Positions 18,103-27,024 of a stretch of DNA of 64,000 nt are shown here, piece by piece. Position numbers and translations under genes: made by a program. The stretch lies in NCBI RefSeq assembly GCF_002278135.3, contig NZ_CP029425.2, forward strand, positions 3,076,001-3,140,000. Reading direction: 5' to 3'. The notes below the pieces were generated by a model. The model saw nothing but the letters and a program-made list of their open reading frames with translations, was not told the DNA's origin and did no database searches. Position 1 is the first letter of the stretch. Every line of letters begins with the position of its first letter. This stretch comes from Bradyrhizobium ottawaense (GTDB lineage Bacteria > Pseudomonadota > Alphaproteobacteria > Rhizobiales > Xanthobacteraceae).

Positions 18103-19506
18103 ATGCGCGCAAGCACCATCAAATATGAGACCTTCGACCACGGAGCCGGCGTAGCGCATGCCGGTTCGCGTCTTGCGACCTCGCTCACGCTCGCCGCGAT
18201 GAGCCTCGGGTACGGCGTGGTGCAGCTCGACGTCACCATCGTCAACACCGCGCTCGATGCGATGGGCCGGACGCTCGGCGGCGGCGTTGCCGAACTGCAA
18301 TGGGTGGTCAGCGCCTACACCATCGCGTTTGCCGCCTTCATCCTGACGGCAGGCGCGCTCGGCGACCGCATCGGCGCCAAGCGGGTCTTCATGGCGGGGT
18401 TCGCCATCTTCACCGCGGCCTCGCTCGCCTGCGCGCTGTCGCCCGATGCGACCGTGTTGATCGCAGCGCGGCTGGTGCAGGGGCTGGCGGCGGCGATCCT
18501 GGTGCCGAATTCTCTCGCGCTGCTCAATCATGCCTATCCGGACGACCGCGCGCGCGGCCGTGCCGTCGCGGTCTGGGCTGCCGGCGCGAGCCTTGCGCTC
18601 ACCGCCGGCCCCTTTGTCGGCGGCGCGCTGATCACGCTGGTCGGCTGGCGCGCGATCTTCCTGGTCAATCTGCCGATCGGGCTCGCCGGCCTGTGGCTGA
18701 GCTGGCGCTACGCCAGCGAGACCACGCGGGCCCGCTCGCGCGAGATCGACCTGCCCGGCCAGCTGGCCGCGATCGGGGCATTGGGGGCGCTGGCCGGCGC
18801 GATCATCGAAGGCGGTGCGCTCGGGTGGGATCATCCGGTCGTGGTCGCAGCCTTCGTCGGGGCCGCCGGTCTCGCCGCGCTCTTCATCTGGCGCGAGAGC
18901 CGCGCGGCGCAGCCGCCGCTGTCGCTGTTCGGCCACCGGCTGTTCGCGCTGACCTCGCTGGTCGGCCTGCTCGTCAACATCGCGATCTACGGCCTGATCT
19001 TCGTGCTCAGCCTGTACTTCCAGCGGATCAACGGGCTGTCGGCGTGGTGGACCGGGCTCGCCTTCGTGCCGATGATGGCGGCGGTGCTGCCGGTCAATCT
19101 GCTGGCGCCGCGCCTCGCCGAGCGCATCGGCCCGTGCCCGACCATCGTCGTCGGTGCCAGCGTGTCTGCGGTCGGCTGTCTCGGCCTGCTGTGGATCGAA
19201 GCCGACACCAGCTATTGGGCGATCTGCGCGCAGATGATCGCGATCAGTGGCGGACTTGGGCTGCTGGTTCCGCCGCTGACCTCGACCTTGCTGGGCAGCG
19301 TCGACAAAGCGCGCTCCGGCATCGCGGCGGGCGTTCTGAACGCGACGCGGCAGACCGGCAGCGTGCTCGGCGTCGCGCTGTTCGGCTCACTGGTGGCCGC
19401 GGAGGGGGCGTTCATGGCGGGCCTGCATCTAGCGCTGGTCGTGTCCGCGTCCGTCCTGCTGCTCGCCGCCGTCGCGATCGGCCTCGGTGCGCCGGCGCGA
19501 GGATGA
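18103..19506 (+). CDS. DHA2-type MFS drug transporter
   Basis: The 467-residue product has about 14 hydrophobic helices and the DHA2 signatures QLDVTIVNTALDAMG (motif D1), GALGDRIGAKRVF (motif A) and GWRAIFLVNLPIGL. It is expected to export drugs or dyes by proton exchange in the inner membrane. The ATG at 18103 follows a GAGGTGG ribosome site. An earlier in-frame ATG at 17968 would run through the hairpin of the preceding gene. It has no adjacent regulator or membrane-fusion partner. Confidence 0.85.
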   Translation: MRASTIKYETFDHGAGVAHAGSRLATSLTLAAMSLGYGVVQLDVTIVNTALDAMGRTLGGGVAELQWVVSAYTIAFAAFILTAGALGDRIGAKRVFMAGFAIFTAASLACALSPDATVLIAARLVQGLAAAILVPNSLALLNHAYPDDRARGRAVAVWAAGASLALTAGPFVGGALITLVGWRAIFLVNLPIGLAGLWLSWRYASETTRARSREIDLPGQLAAIGALGALAGAIIEGGALGWDHPVVVAAFVGAAGLAALFIWRESRAAQPPLSLFGHRLFALTSLVGLLVNIAIYGLIFVLSLYFQRINGLSAWWTGLAFVPMMAAVLPVNLLAPRLAERIGPCPTIVVGASVSAVGCLGLLWIEADTSYWAICAQMIAISGGLGLLVPPLTSTLLGSVDKARSGIAAGVLNATRQTGSVLGVALFGSLVAAEGAFMAGLHLALVVSASVLLLAAVAIGLGAPARG

Positions 19507-19619
19507 ACAATCCGAGTGAATGAACACATCTTCCGTTCACCATTGCCGCAACAGGCGCGTAGCCGGTTACCACCTGTCCATATTGATCGGGTCAAGTGCG
19601 GGTCCATCAGAGGCCTGCG

Positions 19620-22019
19620 ATGCATCAAATTCTCTACTGTCTCACCGAACAGCACGATTGGCGGCTCGTCGCGCTTGGCGGCGCGGTGTGTCTGCTCGCC
19701 AGCGCGGCGGCCATCAGCCTGTTCCACCGGGCGCGCGCGACGCACGGCGTCGGCCGTCTGGCCTGGCTCGGCCTCGATGCCGCCGTCAGCGGCTGCGGCA
19801 TCTGGGCGACGCATTTCATCGCGATGCTGGCCTATGGACCGGGAGGCGCGGGCGCCTACAACATCCCGGTGACGATCCTGTCGTTGGTCTTTGCGATCTC
19901 CGTGACCTTCGTGGGGCTGAGCATCGCCGTGTCGTCCTCGCGGGCGGTCGGGATCGTCCTCGGCGGCGCCATCGTCGGCACCGGTGTCGCGGCGATGCAT
20001 TACACCGGCATGGCGGCGCTGGAGATACCGGCGCGCGTGGACTGGATCGGAAGCACGGTCGCCGCCTCGGTGTTGTCAGGAATTGTCTTTGCGGCACTTG
20101 CACTGTTCGTGGCCGCGCGGCGCGACGACCTCTTCCATGCGCTGACGGCGACGGTCCTGCTGACCGTCGCTATCGTCGCGCATCATTTCACCGCAATGGG
20201 CGCGGTGCTGCTGACGCCGGATCCGACGCTCGCGATCGGCGGTCTGTCGATCCCGCCGGCCTCGCTGTCCTTCCTCACGGCCAGTGCGGCGGTTGCGATC
20301 ATCGCGATCGCGCTCGTGGCCGCGCTGCTCGACCGCCGCGCCAGGAGTGAATTGGGCGCCCAGCAAATGGTGCTGGATACGGCGCTCGAGAACATGTCGC
20401 AGGGTCTGTGCATGTTCGACGCGGACGGCAAGGTCATGCTGTTCAACGAGCGCTATGCCGCCATGCTCCGCCGCACCGACATTGCGCTGACTGGCCGCCT
20501 GTTGGTCGACGTGCTCAGGGACGAGCAGGCCAAGGGCCAGTGGCAGGGCGACGCGGATGAATTCTTCGCCCGCCTCGTGGCCGACGCGCGCGAGGGGCGC
20601 ACCACGACCGACATCGTCAGCCGGTTCGGCCGCTCCATCCGGGTCGTCAACCAGCCGATGCAGGGCGGCGGCTGGGTCGCGACCTTCGAGGACATCACCG
20701 AATGGCTGGAGGCGCAGGCCAAGATCTCGCACATGGCGCGCCATGACGCGCTGACCAGCCTGCCGAACCGCGTGCTGTTCCACGAGCAGCTCGAGCAGGG
20801 ACTGCGCCGCACCAGGTCGGGCGATCAGCTCGCGGTGCTTTGTCTCGATCTCGACCACTTCAAGGACATCAACGACTCGCTCGGTCATCCCATCGGCGAC
20901 GCGCTGTTGAGGGAGGTCGGCCGCAGGCTGAAGGCGACGGTCGGCGAGAGCGACACGGTGGCGCGACTGGGCGGCGACGAGTTCGCCGTGGTCCAGATCG
21001 GTCGTTCCGAGGAAACCGCTGCGAGATCGCTTGCCGGCCGCCTCGTCGAGGTCATCTCGGCGCCCTACGAGATCGAAGACCATCAGATCGTGATCGGCGT
21101 CTCGATCGGCATCTCGCTGTCTCCGCAGGACGGCAGCGATCCGAGCGAACTGCTGAAGAACGCCGACCTCGCGCTCTACCGCGCCAAGGCGGACGGCCGC
21201 GGCACCTATCGCTTCTTCGAGACCGGCATGGATGCCCGCGCGCAGGCGCGGCGCCTCCTGGAAATGGACCTGCGCGCGGCGGTGCAGCGCGACGAGTTCG
21301 AGGCGTATTATCAGCCGATCCGCGACGTCGCCAGCGGCCGCGTCGTTGCCTTCGAGGCGCTGCTGCGCTGGAACCATCCGCAGCGTGGCCTGATCGCACC
21401 CATCGACTTCATCCCGCTGGCCGAAGAGACCGGACTGATCGTCCAGCTCGGCGAATTCGTGCTGCGCTCGGCCTGCACCGATGCCGCCACATGGCCGGAC
21501 GATGTCGACCTCGCCGTCAATTTGTCGCCGGTGCAGTTCAAGAATCCGAACCTGATCGCATCCGTGATCGCGGCGCTCGCAGCTTCGGGACTTGACGCGC
21601 GCCGCCTCGAGCTCGAGATCACCGAATCCGTGCTGCTGCAGAACAGCGAGGCGACGCTGACCACGCTGCATGATCTGCGCGCCATGGGCGTGCGCATCTC
21701 GCTGGACGATTTCGGCACCGGCTATTCGTCGCTGAGCTATCTGCGCAGCTTCCCGTTCGACAAGATCAAGATCGACCGCTCCTTCGTGTCGGAGCTGGCG
21801 ACGCGCGAGGATTCCATGGCGATCATCCGCGCCGTGACCGGTCTCGGCCGCAGCCTCGGCATCGTCACCACCGCGGAAGGCGTCGAGAACGACGCGCAGC
21901 TCGAACTGCTCAGGCGCGAGGGCTGCACCCAGGCGCAGGGCTATCTGTTCAGCAAGCCGCGGCCCGCCTCCGACGTGGCGATCATGCTGAACCGCCCGCG
22001 GCTGCTTGCATCGGCTTGA
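19620..22019 (+). CDS. MHYT-PAS-GGDEF-EAL cyclic-di-GMP signalling protein
   Basis: The 799-residue product has seven hydrophobic helices (about residues 8-240) with MHYT-type motifs THFIAML, MHYTGMAAL and HHFTAMGAV, a proposed metal- and gas-sensing membrane domain. A PAS domain at about 255-370 (LENMSQGLCMFDADG) is followed by a GGDEF domain (RLGGDEFAVV) and an EAL domain (FEALLRW, then LDDFGTGYSSL). Both catalytic motifs are intact, so synthesis and breakdown of c-di-GMP are each possible. This could affect motility given the flagellar locus, but that is inference. The ATG at 19620 is preferred to one 24 bases upstream. Confidence 0.9.
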   Translation: MHQILYCLTEQHDWRLVALGGAVCLLASAAAISLFHRARATHGVGRLAWLGLDAAVSGCGIWATHFIAMLAYGPGGAGAYNIPVTILSLVFAISVTFVGLSIAVSSSRAVGIVLGGAIVGTGVAAMHYTGMAALEIPARVDWIGSTVAASVLSGIVFAALALFVAARRDDLFHALTATVLLTVAIVAHHFTAMGAVLLTPDPTLAIGGLSIPPASLSFLTASAAVAIIAIALVAALLDRRARSELGAQQMVLDTALENMSQGLCMFDADGKVMLFNERYAAMLRRTDIALTGRLLVDVLRDEQAKGQWQGDADEFFARLVADAREGRTTTDIVSRFGRSIRVVNQPMQGGGWVATFEDITEWLEAQAKISHMARHDALTSLPNRVLFHEQLEQGLRRTRSGDQLAVLCLDLDHFKDINDSLGHPIGDALLREVGRRLKATVGESDTVARLGGDEFAVVQIGRSEETAARSLAGRLVEVISAPYEIEDHQIVIGVSIGISLSPQDGSDPSELLKNADLALYRAKADGRGTYRFFETGMDARAQARRLLEMDLRAAVQRDEFEAYYQPIRDVASGRVVAFEALLRWNHPQRGLIAPIDFIPLAEETGLIVQLGEFVLRSACTDAATWPDDVDLAVNLSPVQFKNPNLIASVIAALAASGLDARRLELEITESVLLQNSEATLTTLHDLRAMGVRISLDDFGTGYSSLSYLRSFPFDKIKIDRSFVSELATREDSMAIIRAVTGLGRSLGIVTTAEGVENDAQLELLRREGCTQAQGYLFSKPRPASDVAIMLNRPRLLASA

Positions 22020-22035
22020 GGACCCTATCGTTTGG

Positions 22036-22080
22036 GCATGATCTATTCGGAAAACCGCTTCGCACTTTTCCGGATCATGC
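22036..22080. repeat. GCATGATC...GATCATGC stem-loop repeat, copy 2
   Basis: A 45-bp palindromic element begins GCATGATCT and ends GGATCATGC, with the GGAAAA/TTTTCC arms of the copy at 8751-8797. It lies between two convergent genes. Confidence 0.85.
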
Positions 22081-22081
22081 T

Positions 22082-22516
22082 CTAGCCGCGGCGCAGGGCG
22101 AAATGGGCGCCGCAGAATGCCATGACCGCGCCGAGGCACAGCGCGGCGAGCCCGGCCAGCACGCCCGAGACGGTCGGGACCGGGCTCGGCGCCGAGGCCA
22201 CCTGGCCCGCACCGGCGAGCAGCAGCACGCCGACCGCGATCAGGAACTGCCGCATCCGTTGCGGGATCTGGCCGTTGGCGGCGCTCTGCATCAATGTCGC
22301 CGTGAAATAGCCGCCGGAGAAGCCGACCGTCGCGATCAGCCACCACGCGATCGCCGCGCCCGCGGGTATGAACTCGTGCGTGTCGGAGCGCCAGAGACCG
22401 CCGAGGTCGAGCCCATAGCGCGCGCCCAGCATGTGCACCGCGAGCGCGAGCAGCACGCCTGATATCACGGCGGCGCCGAGAATCAGGCGGCGCGGAAAAA
22501 AGGTCGTCTCAGCCAT
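22082..22516 (-). CDS. Small membrane protein of unknown function
   Basis: The 144-residue product has four predicted transmembrane helices (LGAAVISGVLLALAVHML, IAWWLIATVGFSGGYFTATL, FLIAVGVLLLAGAGQVA, LAGLAALCLGAVMAFCGAHF). A charged loop after the first helix contains WRSDTHEFIPAG. The ATG at 22516 is chosen because the first helix follows directly. It ends in the stem-loop repeat region and is convergent with the c-di-GMP gene. No family is recognised. Confidence 0.6.
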   Translation of the reverse strand: MAETTFFPRRLILGAAVISGVLLALAVHMLGARYGLDLGGLWRSDTHEFIPAGAAIAWWLIATVGFSGGYFTATLMQSAANGQIPQRMRQFLIAVGVLLLAGAGQVASAPSPVPTVSGVLAGLAALCLGAVMAFCGAHFALRRG

Positions 22517-22582
22517 GCCTCGCTTGTAGGATGGGCGAGGGCGATCGCGCAAGCGGATCGCGGGCGGGATTGATGAATCGAG

Positions 22583-23170
22583 ATGCAGGTCTTGGAAGCC
22601 GAGGTCACGTCAGTCACGAGCTATGCCTATAAGGCGTCGCTGATCGGCTCGGCGCATCGCTTCGAGCTGACGGAGCAGGGGCTGTCCTGGCACATCGGCG
22701 GCCGCACCTCACTGTGGCCTTATGACGAGATCAGCGCGATCCGGCTGTCGTTCCGCCCGGTGTCGATGCAACAGCACCGCTTTCGCGCCGATGTCACTCA
22801 CAGCAGCGGCCGCCGCATCGCGATCCTGTCGACGAGCTGGCAGACCGCGGCACTGATGGCGCCGCAGGACAACGGCTTTCGCGCGTTCATCCTCGCGCTG
22901 CACGCTCGGATGGCGAAGGCGGGCAGCCGTGCGGTGCTGACGGCGGGGCTCGGCCGCACGGCCTATGCGGCGGTGCTGGCGTTCCTGGCGGTGCTGACGG
23001 TGGCGATGGCGGGCCTGTTGATCCGCGCCCTCGTGAGCGGCGAGTTCGCCGGCGCGCTGTTCATCCTCGGCTTTGCCGCGCTGTTCGCCTGGCAGGTCGG
23101 CGGCTTCGTCCGGCGCAACCAGCCGCAGAGATACAGCTTCGATCAGGTGCCGAAGGCCCTGCTGCCTTAG
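22583..23170 (+). CDS. Membrane-anchored protein of unknown function
   Basis: The 195-residue product has a cytoplasmic N-terminal part of about 120 residues (LTEQGLSWHIGGRTSLWPYDEISAI resembles a PH-like strand pattern) followed by two transmembrane helices near residues 128-148 and 152-170. It ends 8 bases from the convergent MocR gene stop. It is divergent from the small four-helix protein. No known role. Confidence 0.6.
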   Translation: MQVLEAEVTSVTSYAYKASLIGSAHRFELTEQGLSWHIGGRTSLWPYDEISAIRLSFRPVSMQQHRFRADVTHSSGRRIAILSTSWQTAALMAPQDNGFRAFILALHARMAKAGSRAVLTAGLGRTAYAAVLAFLAVLTVAMAGLLIRALVSGEFAGALFILGFAALFAWQVGGFVRRNQPQRYSFDQVPKALLP

Positions 23171-23178
23171 ACCGATCG

Positions 23179-24522
23179 CTACTCCGTGGAGTCGAAATCC
23201 TCTTCCTTGGTGCCGAGCAGCGAGACGATCGTGCGCAGGCCGGAATCGAGCTGCTCGAAGGTGGGCGGCGCGAGGGCGAGGCGCACCGCGTTCGGTGCAT
23301 GGCCATGGGCGATCGCGAAGGTGGAGGACGGCGTCAGCGCGATGCCGCGCCTCGCTGCTGCTCCGACGAAGGTCTGGGAGCGCCAGTGCGGCGGCAGCGT
23401 CAGCCAGAGATGATAGGAGCGCGGATCGGCCGCGTGCTGGTAGCCGGCCAGCAGCCTTGCGGCGGTCTGCTGCCGCCGCGCGGCGTCGATGCGCTTCAGC
23501 CGCGTCAGCTCGGCGACGGTGCCGTCGGCCATCAGCCGCTGCCCGGCCGCCAGCGCATGGCCGGAGGCGATCCAGCCGCCGGTGCGCACCGCGCTCATCA
23601 CGCTCTCGCGCAGGTGAGGCGGCGCGACGAGGATGCCGAGCGCAAGGCCCGGCGCGACCTTCTTGGACAGGCTGTCGATCACGATGCAGCGGTCCGGGCC
23701 GAGCGCGGCGAGCGGCGTGTCGTCGGCGAGGAAGCCGTAGACGGTGTCCTCGATGATGGTGAGGTCGAGCTTTTCGGCGACGCGCATGATGTCGGCGCGC
23801 CGCGTCGCGTTCATGGTGACGCCGAGCGGGTTCTGAATGATGGGCTGCAGATACAGCGCCGACAGATGCGCCTCGCGATGCGCTTTCTGGATCGCATCGG
23901 GACGTGCGCCGAATTCGTCCATGGGAATCGGGACCAGCGTGATGCCGAGCCGCGCCGCGATGCTCTTGACGTAAGGGTAGGTCAGCGCTTCGACGCCGCA
24001 GCGGCCGCCGGTGGGGACGAGCGCCGCGAGCGCGGCGGCGAGCGATTGCTTGCCGTTGGCGGTGAAGACGATCTGCTCGGCCTGCGGCGCGAAGTCCTTG
24101 CGCGCGAGATAGGCGGCGGCCGCGTTGCGCGCGCTCTTGGTGCCGGTGCTGGTCGAGACGCGCAGCGCGGATTCGAGCGCGTCGACGCGCTCGAGCCCCG
24201 CAAGGCTCTTGGCGATCATCGCCCATTGCTGCGGCAATAGCGGATAATTGACCTCGAAATCGATCCGCGCATCGCGCGGCTCGCTCAATGCTTCGACCTC
24301 GCGCCTGATGTCGCCGGAGATGAAGGTGCCGCGGCCGACCTCGCCGACGACGAGCCCGCGACGAAGCAGCTCCGTATAAACCCGGCTCGCGGTCGAGACC
24401 GCGATGCCACGGTCATAGGCAAAATTGCGCTGCGGCGGCAGCCGATCGCCGGGCCTTAACGTGCCGTTAGAGATATCCGAGGCAATGGCATCGGCAAGCT
24501 TCACGTACTCGAACTTTGACAT
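23179..24522 (-). CDS. MocR-type transcriptional regulator (GntR + aminotransferase fusion)
   Basis: The 447-residue product has an N-terminal GntR winged helix (LADAIASDISNGTLRPGDRLP, then VSTASRVYTELLRRGLVVGEVGRGTF). It is joined to a fold-type-I aminotransferase-like domain from about residue 85, with the PLP Lys in VIDSLSKKVAPGLALG. Such regulators sense PLP or amino compounds and often control PLP, GABA or taurine genes. No PLP-salvage gene lies nearby. The divergent neighbour is a DUF1127 gene. Dyads at 24534-24571 overlap its translation start region and suggest autoregulation. Confidence 0.88.
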   Translation of the reverse strand: MSKFEYVKLADAIASDISNGTLRPGDRLPPQRNFAYDRGIAVSTASRVYTELLRRGLVVGEVGRGTFISGDIRREVEALSEPRDARIDFEVNYPLLPQQWAMIAKSLAGLERVDALESALRVSTSTGTKSARNAAAAYLARKDFAPQAEQIVFTANGKQSLAAALAALVPTGGRCGVEALTYPYVKSIAARLGITLVPIPMDEFGARPDAIQKAHREAHLSALYLQPIIQNPLGVTMNATRRADIMRVAEKLDLTIIEDTVYGFLADDTPLAALGPDRCIVIDSLSKKVAPGLALGILVAPPHLRESVMSAVRTGGWIASGHALAAGQRLMADGTVAELTRLKRIDAARRQQTAARLLAGYQHAADPRSYHLWLTLPPHWRSQTFVGAAARRGIALTPSSTFAIAHGHAPNAVRLALAPPTFEQLDSGLRTIVSLLGTKEEDFDSTE

Positions 24523-24533
24523 TATTGCACCGA

Positions 24534-24571
24534 GAGCAATGTTTTACTTGCTCCGAGCAGTGTACTGGAGC
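24534..24571. promoter_or_regulatory. Candidate MocR operator dyads
   Basis: GAGCAA-N8-TTGCTC (24534-24553) is followed by GCTCC-N12-GGAGC (24550-24571), sharing the TTGCTCC core. They lie 12-49 bases before the mocR-type start, in the gap to the divergent DUF1127 gene. Confidence 0.5.
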
Positions 24572-24708
24572 ATTTAAGTTCCATCAAGTTCCACGATTGA
24601 GCCGAGGAGAGCGAGAGCAATCCGACGGCAAATGAGGTGCAGACGCTGACGGCGTCGGCGCCAACGGCACCTGCTTCGCCGCGCGGGACAACAGGCCGGA
24701 GAAGAAAC

Positions 24709-24945
24709 ATGACCACGATCTCGCAAACTGCCGGGCGGAGTTTACGCCCATCCTCAACGGGCGGATTTTTTGCAACGCTCGCCCAGGGCGCCTATGCGCT
24801 GTTCAACCGCCTCGAGCGCCGCTCGGCGGTGAAGACATTGAACGAGCTCGACGACCGCGCCCTGCGCGACATCGGGATCACGCGCAGCCAGATCGAGGAC
24901 GCCGTCTACGGGCAGGTCAAGGCCGAACTGACGCGGTATCTGTGA
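24709..24945 (+). CDS. DUF1127 (YjiS-like) small protein
   Basis: The 78-residue product ends in the DUF1127 motif TLNELDDRALRDIGITRSQIE. The N-terminal 30 residues are variable, as usual. Short DUF1127 proteins in alphaproteobacteria influence phosphate, carbon or RNA metabolism. Here no specific role can be read. The ATG at 24709 is taken, with GGAGAAG upstream. It is divergent from the MocR gene and could be its target. Confidence 0.8.
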   Translation: MTTISQTAGRSLRPSSTGGFFATLAQGAYALFNRLERRSAVKTLNELDDRALRDIGITRSQIEDAVYGQVKAELTRYL

Positions 24946-24955
24946 GGCGAACTCT

Positions 24956-25095
24956 CTCGTGTCCCGGACGCGCTGCAACGCGTAAGCGTTGCTGCGCAGA
25001 GCCGGGACCCAGAGGGCCACAACGCGTGCTGCCACATGGGCCCCGGCTCTGCAGCGCACCGCCGAAGAGGCGCTGCGCTGCGTCCGGGGCACGAG
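24956..25095. repeat. 140-bp quasi-palindromic repeat, copy 1
   Basis: It begins CTCGTGTCCCGGACG and ends with the near-complement CGTCCGGGGCACGAG, with inner arms around GCAGAGCCGGGAC and CCCCGGCTCTGC. Copies lie at 25721-25862 and, inverted, at 59777-59939. Confidence 0.85.
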
Positions 25096-25124
25096 ACCTT
25101 TGTTCAACGATAGACATGGTTCGT

Positions 25125-25595
25125 CATCCTCGCGGCGCAGCTCGCCCGAGCTTTGCTTCATCTCTTCACCCTCATAATTGAAAGAGGGCGCAGGGAAGGC
25201 CGGGAGCCGGCTGGCACCCGCGGTCCACTGTGCGATGTTGCAGTAAGGAAATCTGCACAGCGGCATACAGGTGTAGCCAGGACATCCCGGCCTTCCCTGC
25301 GCAGTGGCTTTACGGCTTATGTCGTGCTCTCCCCGGGGAGCGTTGCACTATTGCCCCCGTCGCCTTGCGGATGGCTGACGGATGCGTCCGGTTGGACGAC
25401 ACCCATCACCGCAACACTTGACGCACAGACCCCGGGCGTCAGGACCACACGGTTTTGCCGTACGCCGATCACACCGGTCGTGTGCGCGAGGTCTTCGCTC
25501 ACGGTTACCCGCCCTGCAAAACCCTTCGCGCCGATGTGACCCACGTCCACCGCCGCCCGGCCCGCGTTCGTGACGATCGCGATACGCCCCTCTTC
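25125..25595 (+). repeat. Long dispersed non-coding repeat, copy 1
   Basis: About 470 bp share extended blocks with 60003-60527. Shared blocks include GCGCAGGGAAGGCCGG, CATCCCGGCCTTCCCTGCGC, GCACTATTGCCCCCGTCGCC, GACGCACAGACCCCGGGCGT and GTGACGATCGCGATACGCCC, in the same order in both copies. Confidence 0.85.
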
Positions 25596-25720
25596 CTTGG
25601 GCCGGGTTGTCGCGACACATACGTGATTTCCGAATTTCGGTAAAGTGGAATATTTTGGCCACCGCACGTTGACCGATAGACGGTGTGTTTTGCCCGTCGG
25701 GCAACGCAAGGTCTGGTAGC

Positions 25721-25862
25721 TCGCGTGTCCCGGACGCGCTGCAACGCCCTTCGCGTTGCTGCGCAGAGCCGGGACCTAGCAGGCCACGCAATCCGCCGAT
25801 GCATGGGCCCCGGCTCTGCAGCGCACCGCTGAAGTAGCGCTGCGCTGCGTCCGGGGCACGAG
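25721..25862. repeat. 140-bp quasi-palindromic repeat, copy 2
   Basis: Same element as 24956-25095, with the same outer and inner arms (GTGTCCCGGACGCGCTGC and GCGCTGCGTCCGGGGCAC). It closes the repeat block before the UspA gene. Confidence 0.85.
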
Positions 25863-25923
25863 AGCGGAGTTTCCGACGCACACCAGCATCGTCACACTCG
25901 CAATGACGGGAATAGGTCAGAGC

Positions 25924-26349
25924 CTAGTGCCTCACCACCAGCACCGAGCACTTGGCGTAGCGCACGACGTGTCCGGCGTTGGAGCCGAGGAAGTAGGTGC
26001 GCATTGCCGGCCGGTGCGAGGTCATCACGATCAGATCGGCCTTCATGTGCACGGCTTCCTCCAGGATCTCGTGGTAGATGCCGCCCTGGCGCACCACGCT
26101 GGAGATGCGGGAAGCCTCGATGCCGGATTCGCGTGCGACGATGGCGAGGGCTTCTTCCGAGGTCTGGCGCTGCTGCTCGTCGAAATCGGCCGGCACGTAT
26201 TCGGCCAGCATCACCGGCGTCATCGGCAGCACGTGGAGCAGGCGCACCTGGCCGCTCCAGGTCTGCGACAGCGTTGCCGCGGTCGCGATCGCCGGCTTGG
26301 CGAGGTCGGTGTCGGCGAGGTCGATGGGCACGAGGATGGACTTGAACAT
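25924..26349 (-). CDS. Universal stress protein, UspA family
   Basis: The 141-residue single-domain Usp starts FKSILVPIDLAD, has the nucleotide-binding region ADLIVMTSHRPAMRTYFLGSN and ends CSVLVVRH. The G-x2-G-x9-G-S/T ATP motif is altered (SHRPAMRTYFLGSNAG), so ATP binding is uncertain. The ATG at 26349 has GGAGG ten bases upstream. An upstream non-ATG start is not needed. It is next to a phosphohistidine phosphatase gene in the same direction. Confidence 0.88.
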   Translation of the reverse strand: MFKSILVPIDLADTDLAKPAIATAATLSQTWSGQVRLLHVLPMTPVMLAEYVPADFDEQQRQTSEEALAIVARESGIEASRISSVVRQGGIYHEILEEAVHMKADLIVMTSHRPAMRTYFLGSNAGHVVRYAKCSVLVVRH

Positions 26350-26396
26350 CTGCGCCTCCAAATCTTCCAGTCAGCAACTTTTGCCGGTCGTCGCGA

Positions 26397-26933
26397 TCAT
26401 CCCGATCGAAGCAGCTTGGGGCTGGTGAACAGCACCAGCTTGCCGCGGCGGTAGGCCACGTCACCCCAATCCTTGACGTCAAAATCGAAGATCGCAAGCC
26501 CCGCGGTGGGCAGATTGTCAGCGAGCGCCCTGGCGCCATCAGGATCGCCGCCGCCCATCAGCATCAAGGCGGCCTCGTGCATGCCGGGATTGTGGGCGAC
26601 CAGCAGCAATTGCTTCGGGTCGGCCGGGGCGGTTGCGGTGCGAATGGACTCCAGGATCTGCGCGGGATCGGCGCCGTAGAGCTCCGGCAGGATCTCGACC
26701 TGCGGCGTCGGGACGCGGTCCTTCATCGCCTCCCAGGCGATGTCCCAGGTCTGCCGGGCCCGGACGGCGTGCGACACCAGCACGGTCTCGGGGAAGGGCG
26801 GGTGGGCGGCGATCCAGTCGCCGATCCGGGCGGCATCCTTGTGGCCGCGATCATCGAGCCGTCGGTCCTGGTCACGGCCGCTCGGCGCGTCGGTCTCGGT
26901 CTTGGCGTGACGCAGCAGCATCAAACGGCGCAT
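26397..26933 (-). CDS. SixA-type phosphohistidine phosphatase
   Basis: The 178-residue histidine phosphatase family protein has the RHG-type motif LMLLRHAKTE at the N terminus, a phosphate-binding Arg region (SHAVRARQTWDIA) and the second catalytic His in LLLVAHNPGMHE. The size and motif spacing fit the SixA subfamily, which removes phosphate from His in phosphorelay or PTS proteins. It precedes uspA with a 47-base gap and is divergent from the FAD oxidoreductase gene. Confidence 0.85.
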   Translation of the reverse strand: MRRLMLLRHAKTETDAPSGRDQDRRLDDRGHKDAARIGDWIAAHPPFPETVLVSHAVRARQTWDIAWEAMKDRVPTPQVEILPELYGADPAQILESIRTATAPADPKQLLLVAHNPGMHEAALMLMGGGDPDGARALADNLPTAGLAIFDFDVKDWGDVAYRRGKLVLFTSPKLLRSG

Positions 26934-27024
26934 GGCATTCTCGAATCGTTACGGTCGCTGATAATGTACAGACGCGGGTGAGGACAAGGTGACAAGCGCC
27001 CGCTCAGTCCTCTAAGAAAACGGC

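Larger units (their letters stand above)
24946..25923. other. Gene-free region made of dispersed repeats
   Basis: Nearly 1 kb without a credible gene. It holds a 140-bp quasi-palindrome (24956-25095), a long repeat (25125-25595) and a second quasi-palindrome (25721-25862). Open frames within it are Arg/Pro/Ala-rich in every frame and are judged spurious. Confidence 0.75.

Noticed and set aside
25348..25881. Open frames inside the repeat block
   Set aside because: They are Arg/Pro/Ala/Gly-rich in all frames, cross repeat borders and are not kept in the second copy.
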